Assembly (NCBI RefSeq): GCF_003014495.1
Contig: NZ_PYGC01000004.1
Location: forward strand, 248,001 to 312,000
Length of the DNA: 64,000 nucleotides
DNA from: Prolixibacter denitrificans
GTDB taxonomy: Bacteria; Bacteroidota; Bacteroidia; Bacteroidales; Prolixibacteraceae
Direction: 5' to 3'
A model generated the notes under the pieces. That model was not told the DNA's origin. It saw only the letters and a program-made list of their open reading frames with translations, and searched no databases. A program made the position numbers and the translations under genes. Below are positions 16,970-25,952 of the stretch, piece after piece (the first letter of the stretch is position 1; the number at the start of each line of letters is the position of its first letter).

Positions 16970-17533
16970 TCACTTCTTCGATCGAATCCGGCTGAGCGTC
17001 ACCTGGGATATGCCCAGATAACCCGCTGTATCGCCCAAACTAATACGTTGTTGAAGATGACCGAATTCCTTCAGAAATTTGGCATAGCGCTCTGTTGCAT
17101 CCAGATAGAGTAAGTTCTTTAATTTTGAAATGGCCGTGTAAGCGACCCTGGATATAAACTTCCGGGCAAAGCTTTCAAACGAATGGTATTTTTGGCAGAG
17201 ATGCTCAAAATCGTCATATTTCAAATAACAAATCGTCGTCTCCTCCAGGGCCATGGTCGAATATTCAGCTGGTAAATCATTGAAAAAACTGTCCGTGGCG
17301 ATAAAGAAATTATTCTCATCAAAAAATCGCAGGACATACTGGTTGTCATGGTGATAATAAAAATGTTTCACCAACCCTGACTTCACAAAAAACAAGTGCT
17401 TGCAAACGTTTCCCTGGGTATGGATTAACGCTCCTTTCGGGTAAGTTTTCGTCCGAACACATTGCAACAGTTCTTCTGCTGCTTCCTCCGACAACGGCGA
17501 AATCTGATTGACGCTTCTTAAATATTCACTCAT
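16970..17533 (-). CDS. Crp/Fnr family transcriptional regulator
   Basis: A 187-aa regulator: cyclic-nucleotide-binding-like beta roll (residues about 20-115; GALIHTQGNVCKHLFFVKSGLVKHFY, FFIATDSFFNDLPAEYS) and a C-terminal helix-turn-helix (GDTAGYLGISQVTLSRIRSKK). The arrangement is the short Bacteroidota type that often binds no known nucleotide, and there is no N-terminal Fe-S cysteine cluster. A -7 box TATTTTTG (17559-17552 on the minus strand) lies just upstream. It precedes the azoreductase gene by about 260 bases on the same strand and could control it. Confidence 0.85.
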   Translation of the reverse strand: MSEYLRSVNQISPLSEEAAEELLQCVRTKTYPKGALIHTQGNVCKHLFFVKSGLVKHFYYHHDNQYVLRFFDENNFFIATDSFFNDLPAEYSTMALEETTICYLKYDDFEHLCQKYHSFESFARKFISRVAYTAISKLKNLLYLDATERYAKFLKEFGHLQQRISLGDTAGYLGISQVTLSRIRSKK

Positions 17534-17684
17534 GCCTGTTTCCTTTCACATCAAAAATAAGAACATTATGAAACAATGCTCCCCCGATTTTCTTTCGAAT
17601 GGTGAGTTTGCCAGGTATTGTCATCGTTCAGTCAGATGATCGTCACACCACACTTGCTAAAATGCAGGACATCTAATGTTCCAC

Positions 17685-18629
17685 TCATTGTATATCCAAT
17701 GTCCCAGTGTCGTTTGGGTCTTCAGGAGCTCTTTCACTGTACGGTTCAATATGAATCCCGATATGGGTCTGGCGCCCGAATTTCGCCCGAATCGACTTTT
17801 CGATGGCCGTGGCAATATGGTGCGATTCGACCACCGTCAACGTTTTGTCAACCTTGACGTGTGCCTCGATGGCGATGATATCACCAATCTTGCGGGTCCG
17901 TACCTGGTGAAAATCCTTCACACCGGGGGTCGTCCGGATAATCCCGGAAATCACCTCCTCCGTCTCGTCAGGCAAAGCCTCCTCCAGTAGCTCCCGGATA
18001 CTGGGATGGGCAATGTCCCAGGCCACCTTCAGAATAAAGAAACTAACAATGACTCCTGCAATCGGATCGAGAACCCGCCACTTTTCCCCCAGCAGGATAG
18101 CCCCCGAAATGCCCAACGCGGTTCCCACCGAAGAAAACGCATCCGACCGGTGATGCCAGGCATTGGCAACCACGGCCCGACTGTTGACCCTTGAACCGAT
18201 GATCTTTGTATACCAATACAAGCCTTCCTTGCTAACAATGGAAATCAGCGCTGCATATAACGCAATATAACCCGGTTGTTCGATGACGACGCCATGAAAC
18301 GACGCCACTATTTTTCTGGCTCCGGTCCATAAAATCCCGATGCCCACAAACAGCAACGCGAAACTGATAAGCATTGTGGCAAAGGTTTCGTATTTCCCGT
18401 GTCCGTACCGATGATTCTTGTCTCTCTTCTTCCCGGAAATCCTGACAAAAACCAGCACGATTACATCGGTTATGAGGTCCGATAACGAATGGACGCCATC
18501 GGCCAGCATCGCTGAACTCTTACCAACAACTCCCGCCACGATCTTTCCTAAGGTCAGCAGAAGATTGACTGCCGACCCAACCAATGTGACGTGCTGAATG
18601 GTTCTTACCCTGTTCTGTTCACCCATCAT
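17685..18629 (-). CDS. Cation diffusion facilitator family transporter
   Basis: A 314-aa inner-membrane metal/proton antiporter. Six hydrophobic segments occupy residues about 10-210. Metal-site motifs are present: MLADGVHSLSD (helix 2) and NAWHHRSDAFSS (helix 5), giving the DD and HD pairs of zinc/iron/manganese exporters. Residues 215-300 form the cytoplasmic ferredoxin-like domain (GVKDFHQVRTRKIGDIIAIEAHVKVD). Metal preference cannot be assigned safely; HD at helix 5 is compatible with zinc. Confidence 0.9.
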   Translation of the reverse strand: MMGEQNRVRTIQHVTLVGSAVNLLLTLGKIVAGVVGKSSAMLADGVHSLSDLITDVIVLVFVRISGKKRDKNHRYGHGKYETFATMLISFALLFVGIGILWTGARKIVASFHGVVIEQPGYIALYAALISIVSKEGLYWYTKIIGSRVNSRAVVANAWHHRSDAFSSVGTALGISGAILLGEKWRVLDPIAGVIVSFFILKVAWDIAHPSIRELLEEALPDETEEVISGIIRTTPGVKDFHQVRTRKIGDIIAIEAHVKVDKTLTVVESHHIATAIEKSIRAKFGRQTHIGIHIEPYSERAPEDPNDTGTLDIQ

Positions 18630-18795
18630 AAACTAGCAAGTTTTTTTATTCCATCGGACCTGAGAGACAAATGACGTACGTACCTTGACGCCTCAACCGG
18701 ACGATCCGGCTCTCTGCCAAATATAACACTTTTGATGTAAATTTACGCTTTTTTGGCTGTGGGGTGCCGTACGCAAGCAGTGAGTCTGCATACAT

Positions 18796-20238
18796 TTAAA
18801 TCCTCTTCGTCAAATCCTTCAGCACCTTCCGGGCCTGCGCTTTCTTGCTTTGGCGGCCATTCAGCCGGTAGCGGGCTGCCACCACCGGTCCGGTCAGTAA
18901 TTGGAGGAGGCTGCCTGGGTTGCGCCAAACTTTCGGCGCTACGTCGATGATTTGGGCGATGGTATCGAGGTACGTCAGCGTTTGCACCCGCATCGGATTG
19001 ACTTTTCGTTCCTCGCACAAAACACGGTGCTTCTCCACTTCCTGTTCCATTATCTCTGCAGAGGGAAGCTGTGTATGCCCGGCAATCACTTCGGCAATGT
19101 ACCTTCCCTGCATCTCGAGAGCCGGCAAAATCGGCCCCACAATATAGCACATGCCGCACATGGCTAAGTTGGGTGTAACCGGAGAGAATATCTGCTGATA
19201 CAAGGGAATGTAGTTGTTCTCCACTCCTGTGAAAGATGATTCCATAAAGGGAATGTCAATCTGGTAGCCGGTGGCAAAAATGATAGTATCAATTGTTTCG
19301 CTACTTCCATCTTCAAACGTGACCTGGTCTCTTGAAATGGATTGAATCACCGGCTTGACCTTCAGCTTCCCCTGTTCCAGCCGTTTCAGCAGCAAATCAT
19401 TTGGCACAAACCGTTGCTTCTCCAAATCAAGAGAGTGGTCGGGTTTTCCAAAATATTGCCGGATAGCCTCATCGTCATATTGTTTGTACGCTTTCATCAG
19501 CTTGCTGCGGAAAGCCTTTTCCCGAACTACCTTGGGCAGACTTGCTGACAATTTCGTGAGTAGCAGGTCGTACGCCTTGTCATCGATAAACCGGGGTACC
19601 AGCCACGACGGGCTTCGCATAGAGAGAAACGTGCCCGGGGCGACCTCCGCGACTTCCGAAGCAATATCGATGGCACTGCTCCCCGCTCCCACGACCAGCA
19701 CTTTCGTGCCTTCGAAGCTTTCCGGCGAGAAATAGTCGCGGCTGTGCAAAACCGTTCCGGGAAACGTTACCAGACCATCGATTTCTGGGATGGATGTTTT
19801 CTCGTGGCGGCCATTGGCTACAATCAGCCAGTCGAAGGTATGTGTTTCTTTACTTCCACCCGATTCCACCTCCACAACAAACCGTCCGTCAGTTTCTTTA
19901 TCGGCCCGGATAACGCTCGTATTGAATTGAATGTATTGGGCCAGATTGAATTGTTCCGTGTAGTTTTTCAGGTACTCCGAAACTACTTCCCGCGAGGGAA
20001 AATCGGCCACCTCCTTTTCAAACGGGAAATCAGAAAATGCCATCATCTGTTTCGAGGTATTGGTGATCAACGACCGGTAAGCTGCAGTGTCGCATTCCCG
20101 CTCATTTTGATTGAGCTTCCACAATCCCCCGGACCGGTCACTTCGTTCAAAAACGACCGGCTGAATACCGTATTCCAATAAGCTTTTCAAACAGGTCAGA
20201 CCGGCCGCTCCGGCCCCGATGATGGCCACACTTTTCAT
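18796..20238 (-). CDS. Flavin-containing monooxygenase
   Basis: A 480-aa NADPH- and FAD-dependent oxygenase. FAD motif GAGAAG at residues 7-12; the FMO identifying motif FPGTVLHSRDYF in the middle; NADPH motif GAGSSAIDIASEVA; and FATGYQ near residue 340. These order and spacing features match FMO/Baeyer-Villiger-like enzymes that oxygenate soft nucleophiles or ketones. The C-terminal tail after about residue 450 is basic and helical. It is monocistronic as far as can be seen. Confidence 0.85.
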   Translation of the reverse strand: MKSVAIIGAGAAGLTCLKSLLEYGIQPVVFERSDRSGGLWKLNQNERECDTAAYRSLITNTSKQMMAFSDFPFEKEVADFPSREVVSEYLKNYTEQFNLAQYIQFNTSVIRADKETDGRFVVEVESGGSKETHTFDWLIVANGRHEKTSIPEIDGLVTFPGTVLHSRDYFSPESFEGTKVLVVGAGSSAIDIASEVAEVAPGTFLSMRSPSWLVPRFIDDKAYDLLLTKLSASLPKVVREKAFRSKLMKAYKQYDDEAIRQYFGKPDHSLDLEKQRFVPNDLLLKRLEQGKLKVKPVIQSISRDQVTFEDGSSETIDTIIFATGYQIDIPFMESSFTGVENNYIPLYQQIFSPVTPNLAMCGMCYIVGPILPALEMQGRYIAEVIAGHTQLPSAEIMEQEVEKHRVLCEERKVNPMRVQTLTYLDTIAQIIDVAPKVWRNPGSLLQLLTGPVVAARYRLNGRQSKKAQARKVLKDLTKRI

Positions 20239-20559
20239 CCTCTCCTTGTCACAGATTTGGTGCCCGACAAATATAGAAAAATCAGATAAAGGAGTTTGGC
20301 CTCTGAATTACGGTTTCAATCGACCACCAAAATCACGCTGTCTTCCTTTAAAATGTGCAAGCAAATAGTGTCCTTTGAGTTTTCGTTGTGCCCCTGGTGG
20401 TTATATTCTCTTACTACTAAGAGCACTAAGTTTTTCGCAAGGCACACAAAGATGAAAGGCCGAACAGCGTTTAAATTGACTACCGGTAGTTTCAGCCTCA
20501 GCAGTCATACACCGGTATCTTCTTGTATCTTTATCCTGAAATAACCAAACCAACCAACA
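20239..20559. other. Gene-free gap before the AbiE island
   Basis: No convincing coding frame was found. It holds low-complexity intergenic sequence and the upstream region of the truncated gene at 20560. Confidence 0.5.
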
Positions 20560-20660
20560 TGTCCATTCAGTCTGAACTGACTCGTAAGCTATACCATCGG
20601 GGCATCGATTTCCTGCAATTTGTCGATGTTTCGGCTTTGCCGGAAGAACAAAACATTGCA
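20560..20660 (+). pseudogene. Truncated gene start, possibly epoxyqueuosine reductase-like
   Basis: An ATG at 20560 opens a frame whose first 32 residues (including GIDFLQFVDVSALPEEQN) look like the N-terminus of a conserved protein; the pattern resembles Bacteroidota/Firmicutes proteins annotated as epoxyqueuosine reductase or 4Fe-4S proteins. Around 20661 the similarity stops and the frame continues into the 50-bp repeat described next (up to a stop at 20751-20753). The simplest reading is a gene cut by insertion or deletion at the edge of the AbiE island. The family assignment is tentative. Confidence 0.4.
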
Positions 20661-20672
20661 CACTGCACCACT

Positions 20673-20722
20673 TGCCTGCGCTGTTTGGTGATGTGCCCGT
20701 GGACGCAGCGGTATGCACAACA
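20673..20722. repeat. 50-bp direct repeat, left copy
   Basis: Identical at 48 of 50 positions to 22504-22553, in the same orientation. The two copies flank a 1781-base segment with the AbiEi/AbiEii genes. It begins TGCCTGCG and ends GCACAACA. Confidence 0.8.
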
Positions 20723-20860
20723 CTCTAATCCCGTCAACCAAGTGGTGAGCTAACTACCAGTATTTATAACGAATTATTTATTACCTCCGCACAAACAAAT
20801 CTTAGTAATAATTTGAGAATATCACCTAAAAAAGGTACTTTTCTCTAAATTTTACTAAAA

Positions 20861-21652
20861 TTGACAATTGCAGCCTACATAAAGAAACTTTTATCAGAAG
20901 AAGTATACTCTTTTTCATTGGAGGAGATTCGCCGGGTTATCGGAAAAACAGAAATTCCTCTAAAAAAAGAGCTCGAACGTTTAACGGAAAAAGGAGAAAT
21001 CGTCAACCTCCGCAAAGGATTTTATTTAATCATAACTCCGAGATATTCTTCAGCCAAGAAACTACCCATTCAGCTCTATTGCAATAAGCTTTTTAACTAT
21101 CTGAAAAGAAATTACTATGTAGGTTTATTCTCAGCAGCCAGGTTTCACGGTGCCAGTCATCAACAGATTCAACGGGATTACCTGATGACTGAAAAACCAA
21201 AATTGAACGATATATCAAAAAAAAATATTGACATCCGTTTTTTTACGACAAGTAATTGGTCTGACAAGAATATTCAAATAAAAAAATCAGATGCTGGAAT
21301 TTATAAAATATCAAGTCCTGCCCTGACCATTGTCGATTTAATACATCACCAAACAAAATTAGGCGGAATCAACAGGATGCTTGCCACCATTGAGGAGCTG
21401 ACAGAGGAGTTAACCCAAGATGATGTAGCGGAACTTTTAAGCTGGTATCCAAACAAAAGTACATTGCAAAGATTGGGGTTCCTCTTTGAGGAGCTCGAAA
21501 TGCATGAGAACTATCAGGAATTGATATTTAACCACTTAAAACAAAAGAACTTTTTCCCGGTATTGTTAATTCCCGGGTCAAAAAAAAAGCCGGGTGCCGT
21601 GTATAATAAGTGGAAAGTAGACGTCAATGTGAAATTGGAAAGCGATTTATGA
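20861..21652 (+). CDS. abiEi: Type IV toxin-antitoxin system antitoxin AbiEi
   Basis: A 263-aa protein. The N-terminal winged helix (about 1-60; SFSLEEIRRVIGKTEIPLKKELERLTEKGEIVNLRKGFYLI) is the transcriptional autorepressor domain of AbiEi; the remainder has the domain that neutralises the toxin (YYVGLFSAARFHGASHQQIQ, SPALTIVDLIHH). No ATG is available: an in-frame stop is at 20846, so translation should begin at TTG 20861. The stop codon overlaps the start of abiEii (ATGA), as usual for this bicistron. The DNA is more A/T-rich than the surrounding genes, and the pair lies between direct repeats, consistent with acquisition. Confidence 0.85.
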   Translation: MTIAAYIKKLLSEEVYSFSLEEIRRVIGKTEIPLKKELERLTEKGEIVNLRKGFYLIITPRYSSAKKLPIQLYCNKLFNYLKRNYYVGLFSAARFHGASHQQIQRDYLMTEKPKLNDISKKNIDIRFFTTSNWSDKNIQIKKSDAGIYKISSPALTIVDLIHHQTKLGGINRMLATIEELTEELTQDDVAELLSWYPNKSTLQRLGFLFEELEMHENYQELIFNHLKQKNFFPVLLIPGSKKKPGAVYNKWKVDVNVKLESDL

Positions 21653-22440
21653 TACCCAAGCCCTATATCGCCCAATGGCAGGAGCAGGCACCATGGACTG
21701 AATTTTCGCAGGTCGAACAGGATTTGATTATTTCCCGAACGTTAGTGGAAATATTCTCGGATGATTTCTTACACGATAATTTGGCATTCAGAGGAGGAAC
21801 TGCGTTGCACAAGTTGTACCTTCATCCTGCACCAAGATATTCTGAAGACATTGACCTGGTTCAAATCAAACCAGGCCCGGTAAAACCAATAATGGAACGG
21901 CTCAATAAAGTGATTACGTTTTTTGACGAGCCGAGAAACACACAGGTGCGGGGACATGGAGCAAGGGCTTTATACCGTTTTACATCTGAATATGAAGAAA
22001 TAAGGATGCGGTTAAAGTTAGAAATCAACTGCAAGGAGCATTTGAATATATTAGGCTGGATCGATTTTCCCTTTGAAGTAGAAAGTGAATGGTTCTCGGG
22101 TAAGGCCAGGATACGGACCTATTCAATCAATGAATTACTGGGAACCAAGTTGCGTGCATTGTACCAGCGAAGCAAAGGCCGTGACTTATTTGATTTGGAT
22201 TATTCAAGACGAAATGTCGACCTGAATTATGAGGAAATCATCACTTGTTTTAAGGAATACACGTCATTTGCAACTGGCAAAAGGCCTCCGAGTAGGAAGG
22301 AGTTTTTACTCAATATCGAAGAAAAAGAAAATAGTGCGGTGTTTACAGGTGACATGGAAGGCCTTTTGCGACCTGGAATTACGTACAATCAAAGTGAAGC
22401 TTTTAACTGGTTAAAAACAGAATTATTAGCACGCATTTAA
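21649..22440 (+). CDS. abiEii: Type IV toxin AbiEii, nucleotidyltransferase
   Basis: A 263-aa nucleotidyltransferase-fold toxin. The active-site signature is visible: FRGGTALHKLY (GG-S/T motif, about residues 44-54) followed by YSEDIDL, the DxD metal-binding pair. AbiEii-family toxins stop growth by modifying RNA targets or nucleotides and can abort phage infection. The ATG at 21649 overlaps the antitoxin stop by four bases; the longer frame from 21610 overlaps the antitoxin gene more and is not used. Confidence 0.85.
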   Translation: MIPKPYIAQWQEQAPWTEFSQVEQDLIISRTLVEIFSDDFLHDNLAFRGGTALHKLYLHPAPRYSEDIDLVQIKPGPVKPIMERLNKVITFFDEPRNTQVRGHGARALYRFTSEYEEIRMRLKLEINCKEHLNILGWIDFPFEVESEWFSGKARIRTYSINELLGTKLRALYQRSKGRDLFDLDYSRRNVDLNYEEIITCFKEYTSFATGKRPPSRKEFLLNIEEKENSAVFTGDMEGLLRPGITYNQSEAFNWLKTELLARI

Positions 22441-22503
22441 TTGTGCTCACTAGTGAATGACAAGGCTTTCACACAGCCATTAAGCCACTATTCATAGTAC
22501 CTC

Positions 22504-22553
22504 TGCCTGCGCTGTTCGGTAATGTGCCCGTGGACGCAGCGGTATGCACAACA
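22504..22553. repeat. 50-bp direct repeat, right copy
   Basis: Same sequence and orientation as 20673-20722, with two transition differences. It ends 8 bases before the tandem array at 22561. Confidence 0.8.
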
Positions 22554-22560
22554 GCCGGTA

Positions 22561-22784
22561 AAGGTATGTATGCCGTAAGAAAAAGTATGTCCCCCGAACA
22601 TATTTCAGGGTGCGCCGCACCAAAAAGTATGTCCCCCGAACATGTTTTAGGGTGTGCCGTACAAAAAGTATGTATGCTTAACATGTTTGGGGCTTCACTG
22701 CAAAGAAAAGTATGCCTGCCCAACATATTTCAGCCATCCCTGCGGGGAAAAGTATGTATGCTTAACATGTTTTAGCTACTGCTG
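22561..22784. repeat. Degenerate 41-42 bp tandem repeat array, five units
   Basis: Five consecutive units begin AAAAGTATG, their G residues lying at 22585, 22627, 22668, 22710 and 22752 (spacing 42, 41, 42, 42). A partial unit precedes them. Most units contain ATGT-N7-ACAT, a small inverted repeat, then TTT and a variable G/C-rich spacer. Open frames exist on both strands, but the encoded 14-residue repeats change frame between units, so the array is not regarded as coding. Confidence 0.75.
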
Positions 22785-23016
22785 TGTGGCTATTCGGGTC
22801 TATTCAATGAACTGTGCGAAGGCTTGATGAACCAACCACTGTCAGGGTACAAGACCACTGACAGGGATTTGGCTCACCGGTGTGGATCGTTCGCTGACTG
22901 GTGCTGACTATCCGCTGGGTGATGGGCGGACTTCGCTATCGCAATCTTTTGTTTTCCGGGAGAAAAAGTTACTTTAAGCGGTGCAAAACGAATCACGACA
23001 CAGAAAACAAAGCAAG
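22785..23016. other. Gap after the tandem array
   Basis: No gene was recognised. A short near-duplicate (ACCACTGTCAGGG and ACCACTGACAGGG) lies around 22836-22866. Nothing else stands out. Confidence 0.4.
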
Positions 23017-23577
23017 ATGAGAGCCTCCCACCGAACGACGATGAAGATATGTTTTTGTCTTTTGATACCACTCTTTTCGATTCATGCGGCCCGGGCACAG
23101 GAACGGGTGGAAGCTGGCGTTGAACTGGATGTGCTGCCCTATTTGACCGGCGGGTACTTTGGTGCCGCCTGGGTGGGTAAAGGACATCTACGCACGCGGG
23201 CGCTTTTTGCCAGGGTGCATATGCCCGACTTTATCGTTCGGGATGGATTTACGAACAATACCATCCGTTCTTATGCCCTGCTGGAAGATTATTTTCTGAA
23301 AAAAGAACAGACCGGTTTTTGGCTGGGTGGCGGCCTCGTTTTGTGGGACGGGAAAATTCAAACCGACCAACAGCTCGAAACAGCATCGTACCAAACTTTT
23401 CTGTTGAACGGAAGTATGGGGTATATCTTCAATCTTTCACAGCGGTTTTATCTCAGTTCGTGGGCCGGCCTGAGCCTTCGCGTGGGAGGCGACCGCCATA
23501 TCCCGGTCGATACTAAAACCTTTGACCCGCCGCTCCTGGACCCGGAATTGTCGGTGAAGTTTGGATATCGATTTTGA
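23017..23577 (+). CDS. Outer-membrane beta-barrel protein, unknown function
   Basis: A 186-aa exported protein. A signal peptide (MKICFCLLIPLFSIHAARAQ) begins at a second ATG, 23041, so either 23017 or 23041 may be the start; the frame also opens at a non-ATG codon at 22981. The mature part has alternating strands with aromatic ends (GVELDVLPYLTGGYFGAAWVG, FWLGGGLVLWDG, YLSSWAGLSLRVGG) and ends SVKFGYRF, a typical barrel terminus with final Phe. It is not assigned to a family. It stands alone between the repeat array and the AT-rich orphan gene. Confidence 0.6.
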   Translation: MRASHRTTMKICFCLLIPLFSIHAARAQERVEAGVELDVLPYLTGGYFGAAWVGKGHLRTRALFARVHMPDFIVRDGFTNNTIRSYALLEDYFLKKEQTGFWLGGGLVLWDGKIQTDQQLETASYQTFLLNGSMGYIFNLSQRFYLSSWAGLSLRVGGDRHIPVDTKTFDPPLLDPELSVKFGYRF

Positions 23578-23921
23578 TTGTTCTGAATATCGATTAAAAA
23601 CTGCCGGCAGTCAAGAAACTATAGACAAGCGCATTGTCTCTCTCCGAATACACGAGCAATAAATCTCCCTTCATCTGCGTTTTATTTATGATAACAAACA
23701 TTACTTTCATAAATGAAAACTATACTACTAAATCAAAACCAAGAAGATAAATGCCTGACCAAATAGAATAGGTGCACTATACATCCTTATTTGGGCATAT
23801 ACGAACAATGTACAGACATATTATTGACGTACAAAAGCCTTTGCCTGGCTTTCGTGGCTTTTGAAAACATAGAGACTGTCGATAGAAAAATGAGGCTAAT
23901 AAACCTATAACAATCTATAAC
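23578..23921. other. Gene-free gap
   Basis: A/T-rich sequence with no supported gene, RNA or repeat; base composition shifts here towards the AT-rich orphan gene that follows. Confidence 0.4.
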
Positions 23922-25577
23922 ATGAAAAAAACCATTTTAGTAATAATATCAATAATCAGTCTAACACAGTATATCAACGGGCAAAATATCAACATTGAAA
24001 AAAGTGATGGAAAAATTGAACAAAAAAAACCGAGAAATCAAATATACAGACATACAGGCGTTGCTAATTTCGACAGTACGTACCTATTCTTAACATCAGG
24101 TCCACTTATGGCTTATATTTTTGGGGTAGGATATAGTGTAGAGAAATACGATTCTAACTTGAATCTCGTTACACGGGAAAAAATCAGTTTTAACAAAGAA
24201 GATGATTTTAAATTTTTAAATGAACTTATTTATTTTCAATCAAAACTTGTTGTTTTTAGCTCGTCATATGATAAGCATAACAATAAGAACTATCTGTATA
24301 TCCAAACCATGAATAAGTCATCATTAAAGTTAAATGACGATCTCAAAAAAATAGCTGAGTTTGAAGGTGAAGATAAAAATGTAAGGTATGGGATTAAAAC
24401 AAAGTACGTAATATCTGAAGACAGCACAAAACTATTGATCTACCTCACTTTTTTCGATAAAAAAAATATTATTGTTCAAAGTAGTTCTAAAGAAAAAACT
24501 TTTAACAAAAACAGCTTATATCTTTTAGCGTTTGACAAACACTTAAATCTCCTTTGGAAAAAGAAAGCAAACAGTGCAATAAATTCCGGAACCTATGTTT
24601 ACGAAAATTTCTTTGTCGATAATAAAGCGAATGCATACATAACAGCAAAAAAGTATATCAATACTGAAGCGGCACAAAAAAGGATTCTATATGAAAGCTC
24701 CAAAACTTTTGTAGACAAGTATTTTACTTTTGTTGAACCGTCTAATTATAAACAAAGTATATTAGTTTTCAGAAATAATGGGAATGAAACGAAAGAAATA
24801 GTAGTTAACCTGAAGAATCTTTTCGCAAAAAACATTTCGATTAAAAACCATGATGATAACATATTATGCGCTGGAATATATTCGGAGTTAAATTCAATTA
24901 GTGCGAAAGGAATATTTACATGTCAACTGAATCTAGGAAACGGAAGAACTGAAAACGAAAGAGTATTACCATTTAATAAAATAGATTGCACAAATAATAT
25001 TGACCACAATGAATTAAAAGGCTTTAAAGGTGCAACTAAAGAAAATGAATGGGATCCCTTTAACTATTCTTTAAGTAAAATAGAAAGATTATCTAATGGG
25101 GATTATTTTGTTATTGCCGAACAGCAATTATTCGGACAACTCGATTCTGGGGGAGGAATACGAGAGCAATATTATTCAATATATAATTATGGAAGTTTAT
25201 ATGTTATAAGGGTTAAAGAAAATGGAGAAATAATCAATTACGGGAAGGTAAAGAAGACACAATTTGGACTAGATAATCCCTTCCATTCCTATTCCTACTT
25301 ATGCGAAGCTAACAAAGTATATGTTCTATACAATGAAATGGTACCCAAAAAAGGCCTCGTACAAGTAGCCAAAATGCAAAACACTTCACTTGCTAGAGTT
25401 AATGAAAATGGGCAGGTTGTAAAGAAATTAGTTTCAACTTTCGCTGATTACAACAACAAAACATTATTTATGCACACAAAAGGAATATTACCATTTGCAA
25501 ATAAAAAAGGCTTTGTTTATCCGTTGCAATCAATGAATATGAAATACAATTCAATAGAAAAAATTGACATACGTTAA
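23922..25577 (+). CDS. AT-rich hypothetical secreted protein
   Basis: A 551-aa protein with an N-terminal signal peptide (MKKTILVIISIISLTQYINGQ) and no recognised family. The mature part is rich in Lys and Asn and consists largely of beta-like segments (TYLFLTSGPLMAYIFGVGYSVEKYDSNLNL, KLLIYLTFFDKKN, LYLLAFDKHLNLLWKKK), suggestive of repeated propeller-like blades (YLxAFDxxLNLLW is reminiscent of such repeats), which is inference. The gene is clearly more A/T-rich and uses more AAA/AAT codons than both neighbours, a sign of recent acquisition. Confidence 0.6.
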   Translation: MKKTILVIISIISLTQYINGQNINIEKSDGKIEQKKPRNQIYRHTGVANFDSTYLFLTSGPLMAYIFGVGYSVEKYDSNLNLVTREKISFNKEDDFKFLNELIYFQSKLVVFSSSYDKHNNKNYLYIQTMNKSSLKLNDDLKKIAEFEGEDKNVRYGIKTKYVISEDSTKLLIYLTFFDKKNIIVQSSSKEKTFNKNSLYLLAFDKHLNLLWKKKANSAINSGTYVYENFFVDNKANAYITAKKYINTEAAQKRILYESSKTFVDKYFTFVEPSNYKQSILVFRNNGNETKEIVVNLKNLFAKNISIKNHDDNILCAGIYSELNSISAKGIFTCQLNLGNGRTENERVLPFNKIDCTNNIDHNELKGFKGATKENEWDPFNYSLSKIERLSNGDYFVIAEQQLFGQLDSGGGIREQYYSIYNYGSLYVIRVKENGEIINYGKVKKTQFGLDNPFHSYSYLCEANKVYVLYNEMVPKKGLVQVAKMQNTSLARVNENGQVVKKLVSTFADYNNKTLFMHTKGILPFANKKGFVYPLQSMNMKYNSIEKIDIR

Positions 25578-25777
25578 ATTCAAATAGAAATCCAATTTGT
25601 TTCGCCCGTATAGTATTGACAACAAAAAATACGAGCTTATGCTGGAAATAAGATTGGAAAGAACAACTATAGAACTCAACATAGGAATTGTTTAGAGACT
25701 AAAAAACAACACCTTACACTCGATCATAATGTATACCAGGGTGCAACGCATGCATTACGGGCAGAATCATTTCGGGT

Positions 25778-25834
25778 TTACAACAGTCGCTGGTTATCAT
25801 CCGAGTAACTAAACTCCCGCATCAACCGGAAACC
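25778..25834 (-). pseudogene. Relic of the 3' end of an nspC gene
   Basis: Read on the minus strand, 18 codons give GFRLMREFSYSDDNQRLL followed by TAA. The intact nspC at 26813-27955 ends GFHLMREFSYSDYKQRLS; 14 of 18 residues agree and the stop codons coincide. No similarity was seen beyond 25834. It is therefore a decayed fragment of a second or former nspC copy, about 1 kb from the intact gene. The flanking gap 25578-25952 holds no other supported gene. Confidence 0.7.
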
Positions 25835-25952
25835 GTGTCACTAAGCTTTACCGATTAAGTTTCTTTAACAAAAGAGTTGTGATGGGAACTCAACTTTTTA
25901 CCGGGTCATATGTCTCATTATTATCATTCAGAACAATCTTGAGGAGACGAAT

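Noticed and set aside
20673-22553. Phage or ICE attachment sites
   Set aside because: The repeats are direct, but there is no integrase, tRNA gene or mobilisation gene nearby to support site-specific integration.
22524-22775. Repetitive 83-aa reading frame in the tandem array
   Set aside because: The repeat changes coding frame between units (41 versus 42 bases), and a similar frame exists on the opposite strand, so DNA-level repetition explains it.
22561-22784. CRISPR array
   Set aside because: Units are degenerate along their whole length, there are no invariant repeats with unique spacers, and no cas gene is in the window.
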